DNA of 10,398 bases from JAVBKE01 sp031554215 (lineage in GTDB: Bacteria > Bacillota > Bacilli > JARBTR01): assembly GCA_031554215.1 (NCBI GenBank), contig JAVBKF010000070.1, positions 1 to 10,398 of the forward strand, written 5' to 3'. A program made the translations under genes and the position numbers. Below, piece by piece: positions 1 to 8,109 of this stretch. Below the pieces are notes generated by a model. That model was not told where the DNA came from and ran no database searches. It worked only from the letters and a program-made list of their open reading frames with translations. How positions within the stretch are numbered: the first letter of the stretch is position 1; each line of letters starts with the position of its first letter.

Positions 1-19
1 TTGTGCGGTGTTGCTAACT

Positions 20-50
20 GGAGTAGTGTTGTCGCACTGCTCCTTTTATA
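20..50 (+). terminator. Rho-independent terminator of a gene left of the window
   Basis: Bases 20-28 (GGAGTAGTG) pair with 35-43 (CACTGCTCC) to form a 9-bp stem with one G-T wobble and a 6-base loop, followed by TTTTATATT. This is the form of an intrinsic terminator read on the plus strand. It would end transcription of a gene whose body lies outside the window, and it separates that gene from the operon starting at 579. The T tract is short (four T, then mixed A/T), so efficiency is uncertain. Confidence 0.6.
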
Positions 51-412
51 TTGTAATCATATCATGATTGGATTATGCTTTTCAAGGCTAAAGCCATGTC
101 ATTTATTATTACCTGATGTAATTTAATCGCCAATCCAACTCCTAATTGCCCAATTTTCAGTGATTCAAATCATTTCATGTCATGATTAACAGCTTGAAAT
201 CCGCTTAAATGCGTTATAAACAGCTATAACAAACCATCCCTCGAATCTCTTTCTAATGCACGCGTTATGTACATTGTCTAGATAGACCTCCTCGGTTGTA
301 ATAAAATCTGATTTTTTATAGCCGCATTTTAACCCGTTAGCAAGCTTGAGCTTACGATGTAGCGACTGTCATAACTATTACCAAATGAGATGACCGTTTC
401 CAGATAACCATC
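51..412. other. AT-rich non-coding stretch
   Basis: No reading frame here has a plausible start, ribosome binding site and recognisable product on either strand. The stretch contains a weak copy of the repeat seen at 506-526 (bases 143-163, 17 of 21 positions identical without gaps) and a possible promoter at 274-302. A minus-strand GAGGAGG followed by ATG near 275-295 opens a frame of only 16 codons and is not called. It is most simply read as decayed sequence between the upstream terminator and the operon, possibly the eroded interior of an insertion sequence. Confidence 0.5.
274..302 (+). promoter_or_regulatory. Possible sigma-A promoter upstream of the glycosylation operon
   Basis: TTGTCT at 274-279 and TGTAAT at 297-302 are separated by 17 bp, close to the housekeeping -35/-10 consensus (4 of 6 and 5 of 6 matches). 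Transcription from it would give a leader of about 270 nt before the GTG at 579. Such matches are common by chance in AT-rich DNA, so this is only a candidate. The other candidate for the operon is at 517-544. Confidence 0.3.
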
Positions 413-535
413 TGATCGTTTAATGACTCCTACCCTTTTCCCCATACCCACACTGGTACTACATCGCCAAGGAAATGACTACCGCCCAGAAACCTGAATC
501 ATGTTTAATGGCCCAATTTACTGTCAAGAATAGCA
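413..535 (-). mobile_element. Candidate decayed insertion-sequence end with internal repeats
   Basis: Two motifs here recur in the same orientation at 9345-9384. Bases 413-439 (TGATC, then TTTAATG, then CCTACCCTTTT) match 9345-9370, and 512-529 match 9363-9380 at 16 of 18 positions without gaps. Read on the minus strand, both copies begin with TG a few bases before CTTGACA and continue with TAAA and TGGG. Several repeats behind a 5'-TG terminus is the layout of IS21-family ends, so I infer an eroded terminus with the element body to the left. No transposase fragment can be read on this side. The family assignment is tentative. Confidence 0.35.
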
Positions 536-544
536 AGGCATAAG
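517..544 (+). promoter_or_regulatory. Weak candidate promoter straddling the edge of the repeat
   Basis: TTTACT (517-522) and CATAAG (539-544) are 16 bp apart, with four of six matches each to sigma-A boxes. The predicted start is near 551, giving a short leader to the GTG at 579. The -35 box lies inside the presumed insertion-sequence end and the -10 box just outside it, as in hybrid promoters made by insertion. Support is weak. Confidence 0.2.
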
Positions 545-578
545 TGTCGTAGGATACTCGAAAAGGGAGACTGCTATT

Positions 579-1502
579 GTGGATTGTTTAGTTGGGTATA
601 CCGGTTTTGTTGGGTCAAACTTAGCATTAAAACATTCGTTTTCAGAGCTGTATAACTCAAAAAATATTCAATCGGCTTTTCAATTAAAGCCCGATTTGTG
701 CGTGTATGCAGGGATTCCAGCTGAAAAGTTTCTGGCAAATAAGGATCCCGAGCAAGACCACGAGATCGTTGATCAAGCAATTCGTAATGTACAAGCAATT
801 AATCCACGTAAATTGGTTGTTATTTCTACAATTGATGTCTACAAAAATCCGGTAAATGTGGATGAAAATAGCGAGATAGATACGAATGGCCTTCATCCTT
901 ACGGTGCTAATCGCCTCCGTTTCGAGAAATGGTCAATGGAGAATATTGAACACTGCACCATAATCCGTTTGCCAGCTTTGTTTGGTAAGGGGATTAAGAA
1001 GAACTTTATTTATGATTTGATACACATGATTCCTTCGCTTTTGAATGAAGCAAAATATCAAGAGCTTTCACGGCAAAGTGCTCTGATCGCAAAGCACTAT
1101 CAGCTTTTACCTAATGGTTTTTATCAGTGCACAGCCCTTACTACCGAGGAGAGGACTCGTTTAGTGAATGAACTGAATACGTTAGGATTTTCAGCACTTC
1201 ATTTTACTGATAGTCGTGCGTATTTTCCTTTTTACCACTTAGATACTCTTTGGAAGCATATCCAGATCGCCTTGGAACAAGGGCTACGTCTTATTAATCT
1301 AGCGGTTCAACCTTTGACAGCTGCAGAAATAGTCCACGCAGTGCACGGCAAGGTGTTTCGCAATGAAATTCAGATGCAATACCCACGCTATGATTTTCAA
1401 TCGATTCATAGTGCTTTATTCGGCGGGGAAAATGGTTACCTATATACGAAAGAAAAAGTAATGTCTGAAATTAAAAGCTTTGCAAGTGACTATCAGCGAT
1501 GA
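579..1502 (+). CDS. NAD(P)-dependent epimerase/dehydratase-like protein (extended SDR fold)
   Basis: Predicted cytoplasmic sugar-nucleotide or sugar oxidoreductase/epimerase of 307 residues. The N-terminus carries the Rossmann dinucleotide signature GYTGFVG (residues 6-12). A strand ending in VISTIDVY (81-88) supplies the Ser/Thr of the extended-SDR active site, and YGANR (108-112) sits where YxxxK is expected. Tyr108 is present, but the catalytic Lys is replaced by Arg112. The C-terminal half (about 150-307) is less typical and probably binds substrate. The GTG start at 579 is chosen because GGGAG at 565-569 lies 9 bases upstream and the Rossmann motif follows at once. It is the first gene of the operon, and its TGA overlaps the ATG of the next gene by 4 bp. 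The fold is clear; the substrate is unknown, and a modified or non-catalytic role is possible because of the Lys-to-Arg change. Confidence 0.8.
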   Translation: MDCLVGYTGFVGSNLALKHSFSELYNSKNIQSAFQLKPDLCVYAGIPAEKFLANKDPEQDHEIVDQAIRNVQAINPRKLVVISTIDVYKNPVNVDENSEIDTNGLHPYGANRLRFEKWSMENIEHCTIIRLPALFGKGIKKNFIYDLIHMIPSLLNEAKYQELSRQSALIAKHYQLLPNGFYQCTALTTEERTRLVNELNTLGFSALHFTDSRAYFPFYHLDTLWKHIQIALEQGLRLINLAVQPLTAAEIVHAVHGKVFRNEIQMQYPRYDFQSIHSALFGGENGYLYTKEKVMSEIKSFASDYQR

Positions 1503-2275
1503 AATTGTCTATTTCTAATATTGCTTGGAGCGGAGAACATGACGCCCAGGTGTATGACTATTTGCAAAGTGCCGGCTTTACGGGTCTGGAGATTGCGCCA
1601 ACAAGGATTTTCCCTGAAACTCCCTATCAGCGATTGGCAGAAGCCACCACGTTTAGCCGCGGTCTTAAGGAACATTTCAGTTTAACGATTGCCTCGATGC
1701 AGTCGATCTGGCACGGATGCCCTGAGAACCTTTTTGGTTCTGAGGCTGAACGTGCGCACTTGCTCTCCTACTCTAAGAAAGCGATTGATTTCGCCAAACG
1801 AATGGATTGCCCAAATCTGGTTTTCGGTTGTCCGAAAAATAGGATCTCAATTTCAGCCAATGATTATGCCATTGCAGTGGATTTTTTTAAGGAACTTGGT
1901 GCGTATGCGCTATTGCACAATACCGTGCTGGCAATCGAGCCTAATCCCGCAATTTATGGAACAAATTTTATCACGACAACAGAAGAGGCGTTCTCACTTG
2001 TCAAAGCGGTTTCCTCCAAGGGGTTTCTGGTCAATCTTGATGTAGGAACAATGGTTCATAATGATGAGGATCTTGCTGTGGTGACCAGTAACCTTGACCT
2101 TGTAAGCCACATCCATATTTCGGAACCGTTTCTACAGCCAATTAAACACCGGGCGCTACATAAGGCGCTTGCTAGGCTGGATTACCATCGTTTTGTCTCG
2201 ATAGAAATGAAGAATTTTGGTGACCTATCTATGGTGGTTCATGCGATTGACTATATTAGGAGTGTGTTTCCTTGA
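1499..2275 (+). CDS. Sugar phosphate isomerase/epimerase family TIM-barrel protein
   Basis: A 258-residue cytoplasmic protein of the xylose-isomerase-like (AP endonuclease 2) TIM-barrel family, which isomerises or epimerises sugars, sugar phosphates and inositol derivatives using a divalent metal. The N-terminus MKLSISNIAW is the usual first strand, followed by a YLQSAGFTGLEIAP helix-strand unit (21-34). Expected metal ligands are visible in order: Glu147 (AIEPNP), Asp181 (NLDVG), His204/His206 (SHIHISEP) and Glu236 (VSIEMK). A complete set suggests an active enzyme. Length is normal for the family. The ATG shares ATGA (1499-1502) with the preceding stop, which suggests translational coupling. 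Its place between an SDR and a glycosyltransferase points to making the donor sugar of the operon. Exact substrate unknown. Confidence 0.82.
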   Translation: MKLSISNIAWSGEHDAQVYDYLQSAGFTGLEIAPTRIFPETPYQRLAEATTFSRGLKEHFSLTIASMQSIWHGCPENLFGSEAERAHLLSYSKKAIDFAKRMDCPNLVFGCPKNRISISANDYAIAVDFFKELGAYALLHNTVLAIEPNPAIYGTNFITTTEEAFSLVKAVSSKGFLVNLDVGTMVHNDEDLAVVTSNLDLVSHIHISEPFLQPIKHRALHKALARLDYHRFVSIEMKNFGDLSMVVHAIDYIRSVFP

Positions 2276-3066
2276 TTTATGAACGGACTAGTGGTGTTCC
2301 GCGTTTCTCTTGTCATGAACTTGCTGCGAAGTCGTCGAATTATTGTCTATTAATTCCGATTATCAATGAAGGGGAGCGTATTAAAAGGCTGTTACTTCGG
2401 GCACAGGAACATGATGTCTCTAGCATTTGCGACATTATCGTTTGTGATGGCGATTCAACAGATAATTGCGCGGATGAAGCGCTACTTCGCACGCTTAATG
2501 TCAATGCGATTCTTATCAAGAAGGATACCGGCAAGCAAGGTGCTCAGCTCCGAATGGGGTTATGGTGGGCTATGCAGCGAGGGTACACTGGGTTTATTAC
2601 CATTGACGGCAATAATAAGGACAGTATTGAACAGGTAGCAGATTTTATTCAAAAGCTCGAAGAGGGATATGACTTTGTTCAAGGATCACGCTATGCTAAG
2701 GGTGGACAAGCGATTAACACACCCATTTTTCGTCATGTTGCCGCAAAATATGTCCATGCCCCAATCATTAGTTTAACAGCAAAGAAAAGATTCACAGACT
2801 CGACCAATGCTTTCCGGGCGCATTCAAGAAGGTATATTGCTGATCCTAGGGTAAGCCCTTTCCGTGAGGTATTCCAAACCTACGAGTTACTGGCTTATCT
2901 ATCTGTCCGGGCAAGCCAGCTAGGACTGAATGTCTGTGAAATTCCCGTTACTCGGCGCTATCCTGAAAATGAGCGCACACCGACAAAGATACGCTTTTTC
3001 CGTGGGAATTACTTGTTGTTCAAGATTTTGATGACCAATTTAAGGGGAGGGTACCGGCCGAAATGA
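2272..3066 (+). CDS. Glycosyltransferase family 2 (DPM1/GtrB-like GT-A domain, no membrane helices)
   Basis: A 264-residue GT2 enzyme with a GT-A fold. It opens with LLIPIINEGERI (26-37), has the nucleotide-binding CDGDSTD (58-64), and TIDGNNKD (110-117) at the position of the usual DxD region. It continues with the dolichyl-phosphate-mannose-synthase-like segments QGSRY (137-141) and TDSTNAFR (175-182). There are no C-terminal membrane helices, so it probably works in the cytoplasm or at the membrane surface. The TTG at 2272 is chosen because AGGAG (2258-2262) lies 9 bases upstream, and it shares TTGA with the stop of the isomerase gene. Likely transfers a sugar from a nucleotide donor to a lipid phosphate or to a growing glycan. 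The acidic region DGNN departs from a canonical DAD, but such variation occurs in GT2 enzymes. Donor and acceptor cannot be inferred. Confidence 0.82.
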   Translation: MIYERTSGVPRFSCHELAAKSSNYCLLIPIINEGERIKRLLLRAQEHDVSSICDIIVCDGDSTDNCADEALLRTLNVNAILIKKDTGKQGAQLRMGLWWAMQRGYTGFITIDGNNKDSIEQVADFIQKLEEGYDFVQGSRYAKGGQAINTPIFRHVAAKYVHAPIISLTAKKRFTDSTNAFRAHSRRYIADPRVSPFREVFQTYELLAYLSVRASQLGLNVCEIPVTRRYPENERTPTKIRFFRGNYLLFKILMTNLRGGYRPK

Positions 3067-5987
3067 ATTCTTTAGCGCCAAGGTTCGCCGTTCAGTTCAG
3101 ATTATTTGATGCCCGGGTCCTCTTGCCGGCTGTGTACTTCTGGTCACTGATCATACGTCTCTATAACCCATTAGAGCACCAAGAATTTACTTCTTTTGAC
3201 CGCGTCATCGGTCATGGCGTTATCCATGGCGTTAATGTAGAGGCCCGCGTTGCCCATTTTTATTTATGGTACCTATTCATCATGCCGGTTAGCTTTGCAC
3301 TCATTTACTTCATGTTAAGCAAACTAAGCAAGCGACATGTAGACCTACTAGATGGCTTTCGCTTTTGTAAAATATTCTCGCTGGTTTCATTAGCCTCTTC
3401 AGCTATTTTTATTTTTAATCTGTTTAACAGTGGCAGTGTTTCTCCTCATTTTGTAGAGTCACTCTTTTTTTCTAGCATTATTTTAGGGAGCACTTTTACT
3501 TATTTACTGTTACTCAGGACATATGGCGAAATGGGGAGTTCACTCGGCAATTTGCTGAGAAAATATGTTGGAATCACAATGCCTTTTGCCGCATTCAAAT
3601 GGTGCTTGGTCATTGCTTTTGCGAGCGCTTTTCCTTTTTCCTTACTGATGAATGCAACTAACCAACTACTCCTGGTCTACGGAGTGAATATTTGGCTATT
3701 CGTAGTGATTACCGAAGTCTGTTTACGAAGTAGATTTGTTCATCATAAGGGGCTAGATTCGTTAAGGATTGCTCTCCTACCATTGCTATTCAGTCCACTA
3801 GCGCTTGCTGTGTTTCTGGAAGGCTCTAATATTTTGAATCAATATGACCTCTTTATCGTACACAGGTTGATGTGGGCAAAATTGATTTGTTTAGCACTCT
3901 TCCTTTTCTCGGTCATTTTATTTATCGGTCATAACACACAGAAACACCTAGATTGGGAACGAATTTACTACCCAGTTCTTCTGATTGGAATCAGTTTTCT
4001 GGTGGCAATTCCAGCAATGCAAACACTTGTCGAGACGGATTTATTTGAACAGTCAAACCACGGGATGCTAGTCAGTGATTTCCTGCGCTATAACAAAATT
4101 CCGATCATTGAGTCTTTCGATGCTCATATGTTGTCACAATCTCTCTGGGGAATTCTCTATGGCCTTATCAATCATGATATTTTCGGTGCGCCATTTGTCC
4201 TTTATTCTCCGTTTCTAATTGTAGTGACAAATATGCTCTCTTACAAACTGCTAGCAAAGATCTTTGGCCATGATTATGCCTTTTTGATTGTTCTTTTGCT
4301 TCCAGTCCCACTTTTTATAAACTTTGCAATCCTTTCGGTACTGACTTTATTATATGCAGCCGAAAAGAACAGCTGTTTTTCTTACTTTATTTATTGGCTG
4401 TCAGTAGTGATCATTGTTTTGTATGAGGCGCCGCTAGGCTTTGCTGCAGGACTTGCGACGACCCTTACGTTTCTGCTATTGCGTTTTTTCCATCAAAAAA
4501 AAGGAAGTTTGAAGAAGTTCCTGATTGCACTTTTCGGGACGCTGTCTAGTTGTATCCTGATCTATTTGTCTGTCTGCAAGGTACAGGGTATTGCTCCGCT
4601 TAATCGTCTTAAGGAGCTACTTGCGATTATGAGTTCCAGCAATAACTGGGGCTATTCACTCATGGGAGACCCAAACAAGTTTAGCTTTCAATTTGCTTAT
4701 GTCCTCCTGCCGATATTCGTTCTAGCAGTGATTGCTTACGCTGTGAAATTATTAAAAAACAACGATGAACCCACACAGCTCCCGTCATTATTGATTGTTT
4801 TAAGTTTATCATTTGCTTTTTTCATTAATATCCAAAGAGGGATGGTGCGTCATAGTCTGGTGGAGATGACTTCTGGCGCGGCATGGCCATTTATTGGCAT
4901 GGCCATTATTGCGATTGCAATTGCCATCAGTGTTTTCTTTCCAAAATTTAAAAAGGAGTTGTTTGTTTCCATCATTGTTTTGTTGACACTGTCTACAGGG
5001 ATAATCATTGAAAGTAAAACCGCTACAACCAACTTGCTAACAACTGTTTCAAAACGCTACACAGAGAAGAAAATCAGCCCTGGTTTAACGGAGAAGGTGC
5101 CCCGAGCTGTGCCATCAGAAAAGTTTAAAGCGACATATACCGATATTGCCAAAGCGATCAATTTGGTGATGACAGATGATGAAACATACCTCGATTTCAC
5201 GAATCAAACTTTTTTGTACGAACTTGCCGGCAAAGAAAAACCTGTTATTGTAAATCAGTCACCTGGACATTTAAGCGGTGAATTTAGCCAAGAACAGTTT
5301 CTGAATGAAATCGAGACATTTGATGGAGATGTTGATTTTGCCTTATTACCGACAAAATCTAAAGGGTTTAATGTTAGGCTAGATTGGATTGCTAACGCTT
5401 ACCGGTACTACAAGGTGTCTGAATACATCTCTCTACATTACAAACCAGTTTTCACAATTGGCAGTTATGCCATCTGGTGTAATGCTCAATCGTTTGACCG
5501 AACTTACAGGCAAATTGCTGAGATTCAGAGACATGACACGGCTAGTCCGTATACGTTAATTGACTACCAGTATGGCGATGCTGAATCGCTACACGATTAC
5601 CAACTAGAGGACCTGCCTTATCTCTGGGGGATGAAGGATGACAAAGAGGCTTATTTAAATAAACCAATTAATGTTCTCAAACCAGAAAATGATCAACTCT
5701 ACCGTATTGGTGCGGGCTCTTTTTCCAAGGAAAAAGGAAATTATCTTCTGATTGAAGCAGATGCGAAAACAGATGGCAAGGCAGATTTATTGTTATTGGC
5801 ATCAGTTAATGACCGTGAAAACCAATTGGCGAGGTTCAACTTTGCGATTAAGGCGGGAGAAAAATGTCGATATTTAATTCGCGTTAGCGCTGATTTCAAT
5901 TGGTACACCGGTGACGTGAACGCCTTATCCCTCAAGTCTGAAGTACCTTTAGAAAATGTGATCATTAAATTGTTAGAGGGTGATTGA
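3063..5987 (+). CDS. Large multi-spanning membrane protein, probable GT-C-type glycosyltransferase
   Basis: A 974-residue integral membrane protein with roughly 16 hydrophobic segments between residues 20 and 650 and a soluble C-terminal domain of about 320 residues (651-974), likely extracytoplasmic. The loop at 325-356 contains ETDLFEQSNHG, SDFLRYNKIPI and ESFDAHML. This acidic/His pattern after a hydrophobic segment resembles the catalytic loop of GT-C enzymes that use polyprenyl-phosphate sugars. A second motif, QRGMVRHSLVE (591-601), lies at a later membrane boundary. The last domain has a beta-rich look (for example 895-945) that could bind glycan or acceptor. The ATG at 3063 shares ATGA with the preceding gene and has AGGGGAGG at 3043-3050. 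I infer the final transfer step of a surface glycosylation system. Polysaccharide polymerase or another membrane function remains possible; overall family assignment is moderate. Confidence 0.65.
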   Translation: MNSLAPRFAVQFRLFDARVLLPAVYFWSLIIRLYNPLEHQEFTSFDRVIGHGVIHGVNVEARVAHFYLWYLFIMPVSFALIYFMLSKLSKRHVDLLDGFRFCKIFSLVSLASSAIFIFNLFNSGSVSPHFVESLFFSSIILGSTFTYLLLLRTYGEMGSSLGNLLRKYVGITMPFAAFKWCLVIAFASAFPFSLLMNATNQLLLVYGVNIWLFVVITEVCLRSRFVHHKGLDSLRIALLPLLFSPLALAVFLEGSNILNQYDLFIVHRLMWAKLICLALFLFSVILFIGHNTQKHLDWERIYYPVLLIGISFLVAIPAMQTLVETDLFEQSNHGMLVSDFLRYNKIPIIESFDAHMLSQSLWGILYGLINHDIFGAPFVLYSPFLIVVTNMLSYKLLAKIFGHDYAFLIVLLLPVPLFINFAILSVLTLLYAAEKNSCFSYFIYWLSVVIIVLYEAPLGFAAGLATTLTFLLLRFFHQKKGSLKKFLIALFGTLSSCILIYLSVCKVQGIAPLNRLKELLAIMSSSNNWGYSLMGDPNKFSFQFAYVLLPIFVLAVIAYAVKLLKNNDEPTQLPSLLIVLSLSFAFFINIQRGMVRHSLVEMTSGAAWPFIGMAIIAIAIAISVFFPKFKKELFVSIIVLLTLSTGIIIESKTATTNLLTTVSKRYTEKKISPGLTEKVPRAVPSEKFKATYTDIAKAINLVMTDDETYLDFTNQTFLYELAGKEKPVIVNQSPGHLSGEFSQEQFLNEIETFDGDVDFALLPTKSKGFNVRLDWIANAYRYYKVSEYISLHYKPVFTIGSYAIWCNAQSFDRTYRQIAEIQRHDTASPYTLIDYQYGDAESLHDYQLEDLPYLWGMKDDKEAYLNKPINVLKPENDQLYRIGAGSFSKEKGNYLLIEADAKTDGKADLLLLASVNDRENQLARFNFAIKAGEKCRYLIRVSADFNWYTGDVNALSLKSEVPLENVIIKLLEGD

Positions 5988-5989
5988 GC

Positions 5990-7117
5990 TTGGTTTACGA
6001 CAAAGTAATCATTGGTGCAGGGTTATATGGATTGTATAGTGCACTCTACTGCGGTAAGCGAGGTCAGAAGGTTCTTGTTCTGGAACATGACGAAAGGCCA
6101 TTTATGCGAGCATCATATAACAATCAGGCACGCGTTCACATGGGCTATCATTATCCGAGATCTATTTCGACAGCACTGAAATCGCGAAAATATTTCAATC
6201 AATTCAATGCCGATTTCGGCTTTTGTATTCATGACCAATTTGCCAAGGTGTATGGTATTTCCGCTAACTTTAGCTGGTCAAACGCCGCGCAGTTCGAGAA
6301 ATTTTGCCGTGATGCGGGCATTTATTGTGAAGCAATTTCTCCAACTAAATATTTCAAGGATGGGCTGTGTGAAGGTGCTTTTTTGACAACTGAGTACACT
6401 TACGATGCACTTACTTTGCGTGATTATTTTGTCACGGAACTTGCTAGCCTAGCAAATGTCGAAATCAAGTATCTAGCACGGATTTCTCATATTGAGAAAA
6501 GGGGGCGGCACTATGAGATTGTTTGTAATCATGAACGGTTCAAAACTGAATTTGTCTTAAATGTAACCTTTAGTGGGGTTAATCAAATCCATCATCTACT
6601 TGGACTCGCACCCTTTCAGTTGAAATACGAACTTTGCGAAGTGATTTTGTGTCAGGCTTCGGAACAGTTACGAGATGTGGGGATTACGATTATGGACGGT
6701 CCATTTGCTTCGATTATGCCTTTTGGCCAAACGGGTTACCATTCGCTCACATCAGTCACCGTTACCCCGCATATGACAAGCAAGAATGACTTTCCTGTTT
6801 TTTCTTGCCAGGAGGATAGTGGCGGATATTGTTCTGCAGAGCTATTGGGCAATTGTAATCAGTGTGCTGCTAGACCGGTAACAGCATTTCCCTATATGTC
6901 ACTTCTAGCGCGAAAGTACCTTAGGGAAGAGTATGATTTCACATATATTGATTCATTATTCTCGATTAAGCCAATCCTGAGAGCCTCGGAAATTGATGAC
7001 TCCCGTCCAACGGTGATCAAGCAATTCAGCAGTAACCCAACATTTATTAGTGTATTATCCGGCAAAATCAATACAGTTTATGATCTAGATGAGGTGCTTG
7101 CAGATGGATATGAGTAA
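5990..7117 (+). CDS. FAD-dependent oxidoreductase (DAO-type) of a surface-glycan cluster
   Basis: Predicted cytoplasmic flavoprotein of 375 residues. VIIGAGLYG with Gly9, Gly11 and Gly14, ending in Glu32 of VLEHD, is the FAD/ADP-binding Rossmann motif of the DAO/glutathione-reductase type. The segment NNQARVHMGYHYPRS (44-58) is what I associate with FAD oxidoreductases in polysaccharide loci. Cys273, Cys281, Cys289 and Cys292 form a spaced cluster that could bind metal. The C-terminus has RPTVIKQF and VLSGKINT, a probable FAD-contacting end. The TTG at 5990 is preferred over the TTG at 5984: GAGGG at 5976-5980 is 9 bases from 5990 but only 3 from 5984. The 5984 start would add two residues and give the TTGA overlap seen elsewhere in the operon. 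It probably oxidises or rearranges the donor sugar; the substrate is unknown. Confidence 0.8.
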   Translation: MVYDKVIIGAGLYGLYSALYCGKRGQKVLVLEHDERPFMRASYNNQARVHMGYHYPRSISTALKSRKYFNQFNADFGFCIHDQFAKVYGISANFSWSNAAQFEKFCRDAGIYCEAISPTKYFKDGLCEGAFLTTEYTYDALTLRDYFVTELASLANVEIKYLARISHIEKRGRHYEIVCNHERFKTEFVLNVTFSGVNQIHHLLGLAPFQLKYELCEVILCQASEQLRDVGITIMDGPFASIMPFGQTGYHSLTSVTVTPHMTSKNDFPVFSCQEDSGGYCSAELLGNCNQCAARPVTAFPYMSLLARKYLREEYDFTYIDSLFSIKPILRASEIDDSRPTVIKQFSSNPTFISVLSGKINTVYDLDEVLADGYE

Positions 7118-8042
7118 AGAACAGAATTTTGTTTCCGCAGTGGTCTATGTTCACAACTCGGGGGAAGTGATTTATCAATTCTTAATCCAGTTAGCAGATG
7201 TCTTGCAATCAAATTTCTCCCACTATGAAATCATTTGTGTCAATGATTTCTCAGCAGATAATAGTTACGAGGAAATTCAACGATATAGTGAATCCGTGCC
7301 AGATGCGGCTGTAACGGTCGTGCAAATGAGTTTCTACCAAGCGATTGATCAGGCAATGAGCGCTGGCGTCGATTTAGCAATTGGTGATTTTGTTTATGAG
7401 TTTGATACGGTTCAGCTTGACTATGATCCCGATTTCATTACCGATGTCTACTTCCAATCACTGAAAGGATTTGATATCGTCGGGCTTTCTCCTGGCCTTT
7501 CTAAACGTTTCACCTCAAAAATATTTTACAAACTATTCAATAATAATGCGGGTCTCCAGTATGATTTATATCCTGAGACCTTCCGGATTCTTTCCCGAAG
7601 AGCGATCAATAAGGTTCACTCGATGAGTGAGAAAATCCCCTACCGAAAAGCCATGTATGCCAACTGTGGTCTGAAGGTCGCCTACCTATTTTATCAACCG
7701 ACGGAGCCCATAAAACGGGCATCTACTAGTAGATCGGCAAGTTTTGACCTTGCACTAGACAGCTTAATTTTATTTACCAATTTATTTTACAAAATCTCTT
7801 TATTCCTGACTCTTGTTATGATGTTAATGACTATTGGTACTGCGGTATACACAGTTTGGTTTTTCACAAGGAATGTTCCTATCGAGGGATGGACGACAAC
7901 CATGTTGTTTATGACGGCTGCTTTCTTTGGTTTGTTCCTGATGGTTTCAATTCTCATTAAGTACCTATCGTTACTAGTAAACCTGATTTTTGTGCGGCAA
8001 AAGTACGCTGTCGCTACAATTGAAAAAATGAATGGACAATAA
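7104..8042 (+). CDS. GtrB/CsbB-like membrane glycosyltransferase family 2 (undecaprenyl-phosphate sugar synthase type)
   Basis: A 312-residue GT2 protein with a GT-A domain (1-225) and two C-terminal membrane helices (about 230-254 and 267-295), the architecture of GtrB, CsbB and related enzymes that load a sugar onto undecaprenyl phosphate at the inner membrane face. Recognisable elements are YEIICVNDFSADNS (41-54, with Asp48), YEFD (98-101) in the DxD position, and ILSRRAI (162-168). The opening SAVVYVHNSGEVI replaces the commoner VVVPVYNE. The ATG at 7104 is chosen because GAGG (7091-7094) is 9 bases upstream; ATGs at 7089 and 7110 are spaced worse. It overlaps the FAD oxidoreductase gene by 14 bp. 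The acidic motif is ExD rather than DxD, so activity should not be assumed. It most likely makes the lipid-linked donor for the GT-C-like protein. Confidence 0.75.
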   Translation: MDMSKEQNFVSAVVYVHNSGEVIYQFLIQLADVLQSNFSHYEIICVNDFSADNSYEEIQRYSESVPDAAVTVVQMSFYQAIDQAMSAGVDLAIGDFVYEFDTVQLDYDPDFITDVYFQSLKGFDIVGLSPGLSKRFTSKIFYKLFNNNAGLQYDLYPETFRILSRRAINKVHSMSEKIPYRKAMYANCGLKVAYLFYQPTEPIKRASTSRSASFDLALDSLILFTNLFYKISLFLTLVMMLMTIGTAVYTVWFFTRNVPIEGWTTTMLFMTAAFFGLFLMVSILIKYLSLLVNLIFVRQKYAVATIEKMNGQ

Positions 8043-8109
8043 TTTTGCTGGACAAATAGAGGCAAGGCATCTGGTTAGAAAGATAGGTGTGCATCATTTC
8101 GATGAGTAA
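8032..8109 (+). CDS. 25-codon ORF bridging the GT2 gene and the broken flippase gene
   Basis: An ATG at 8032 opens a 25-residue frame (MDNNFAGQIEA to HHFDE) that starts inside the last 11 bases of the preceding glycosyltransferase gene. It ends with a TAA at 8107-8109 inside the ATGAGTAA that begins the next gene. Overlaps at both ends fit the translational coupling of this operon and fill an otherwise unexplained gap. No strong ribosome binding site precedes it. It may be a real small protein, the in-frame deletion remnant of a longer gene, or chance. The sequence is not recognised. Confidence 0.3.
   Translation: MDNNFAGQIEARHLVRKIGVHHFDE

Noticed and set aside
498..527. Minus-strand TTGACA with CATGAT 18 bp downstream, resembling a promoter
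   Set aside because: The TTGACA is part of the repeated terminal motif, spacing is slightly long, and no gene lies downstream on that strand.
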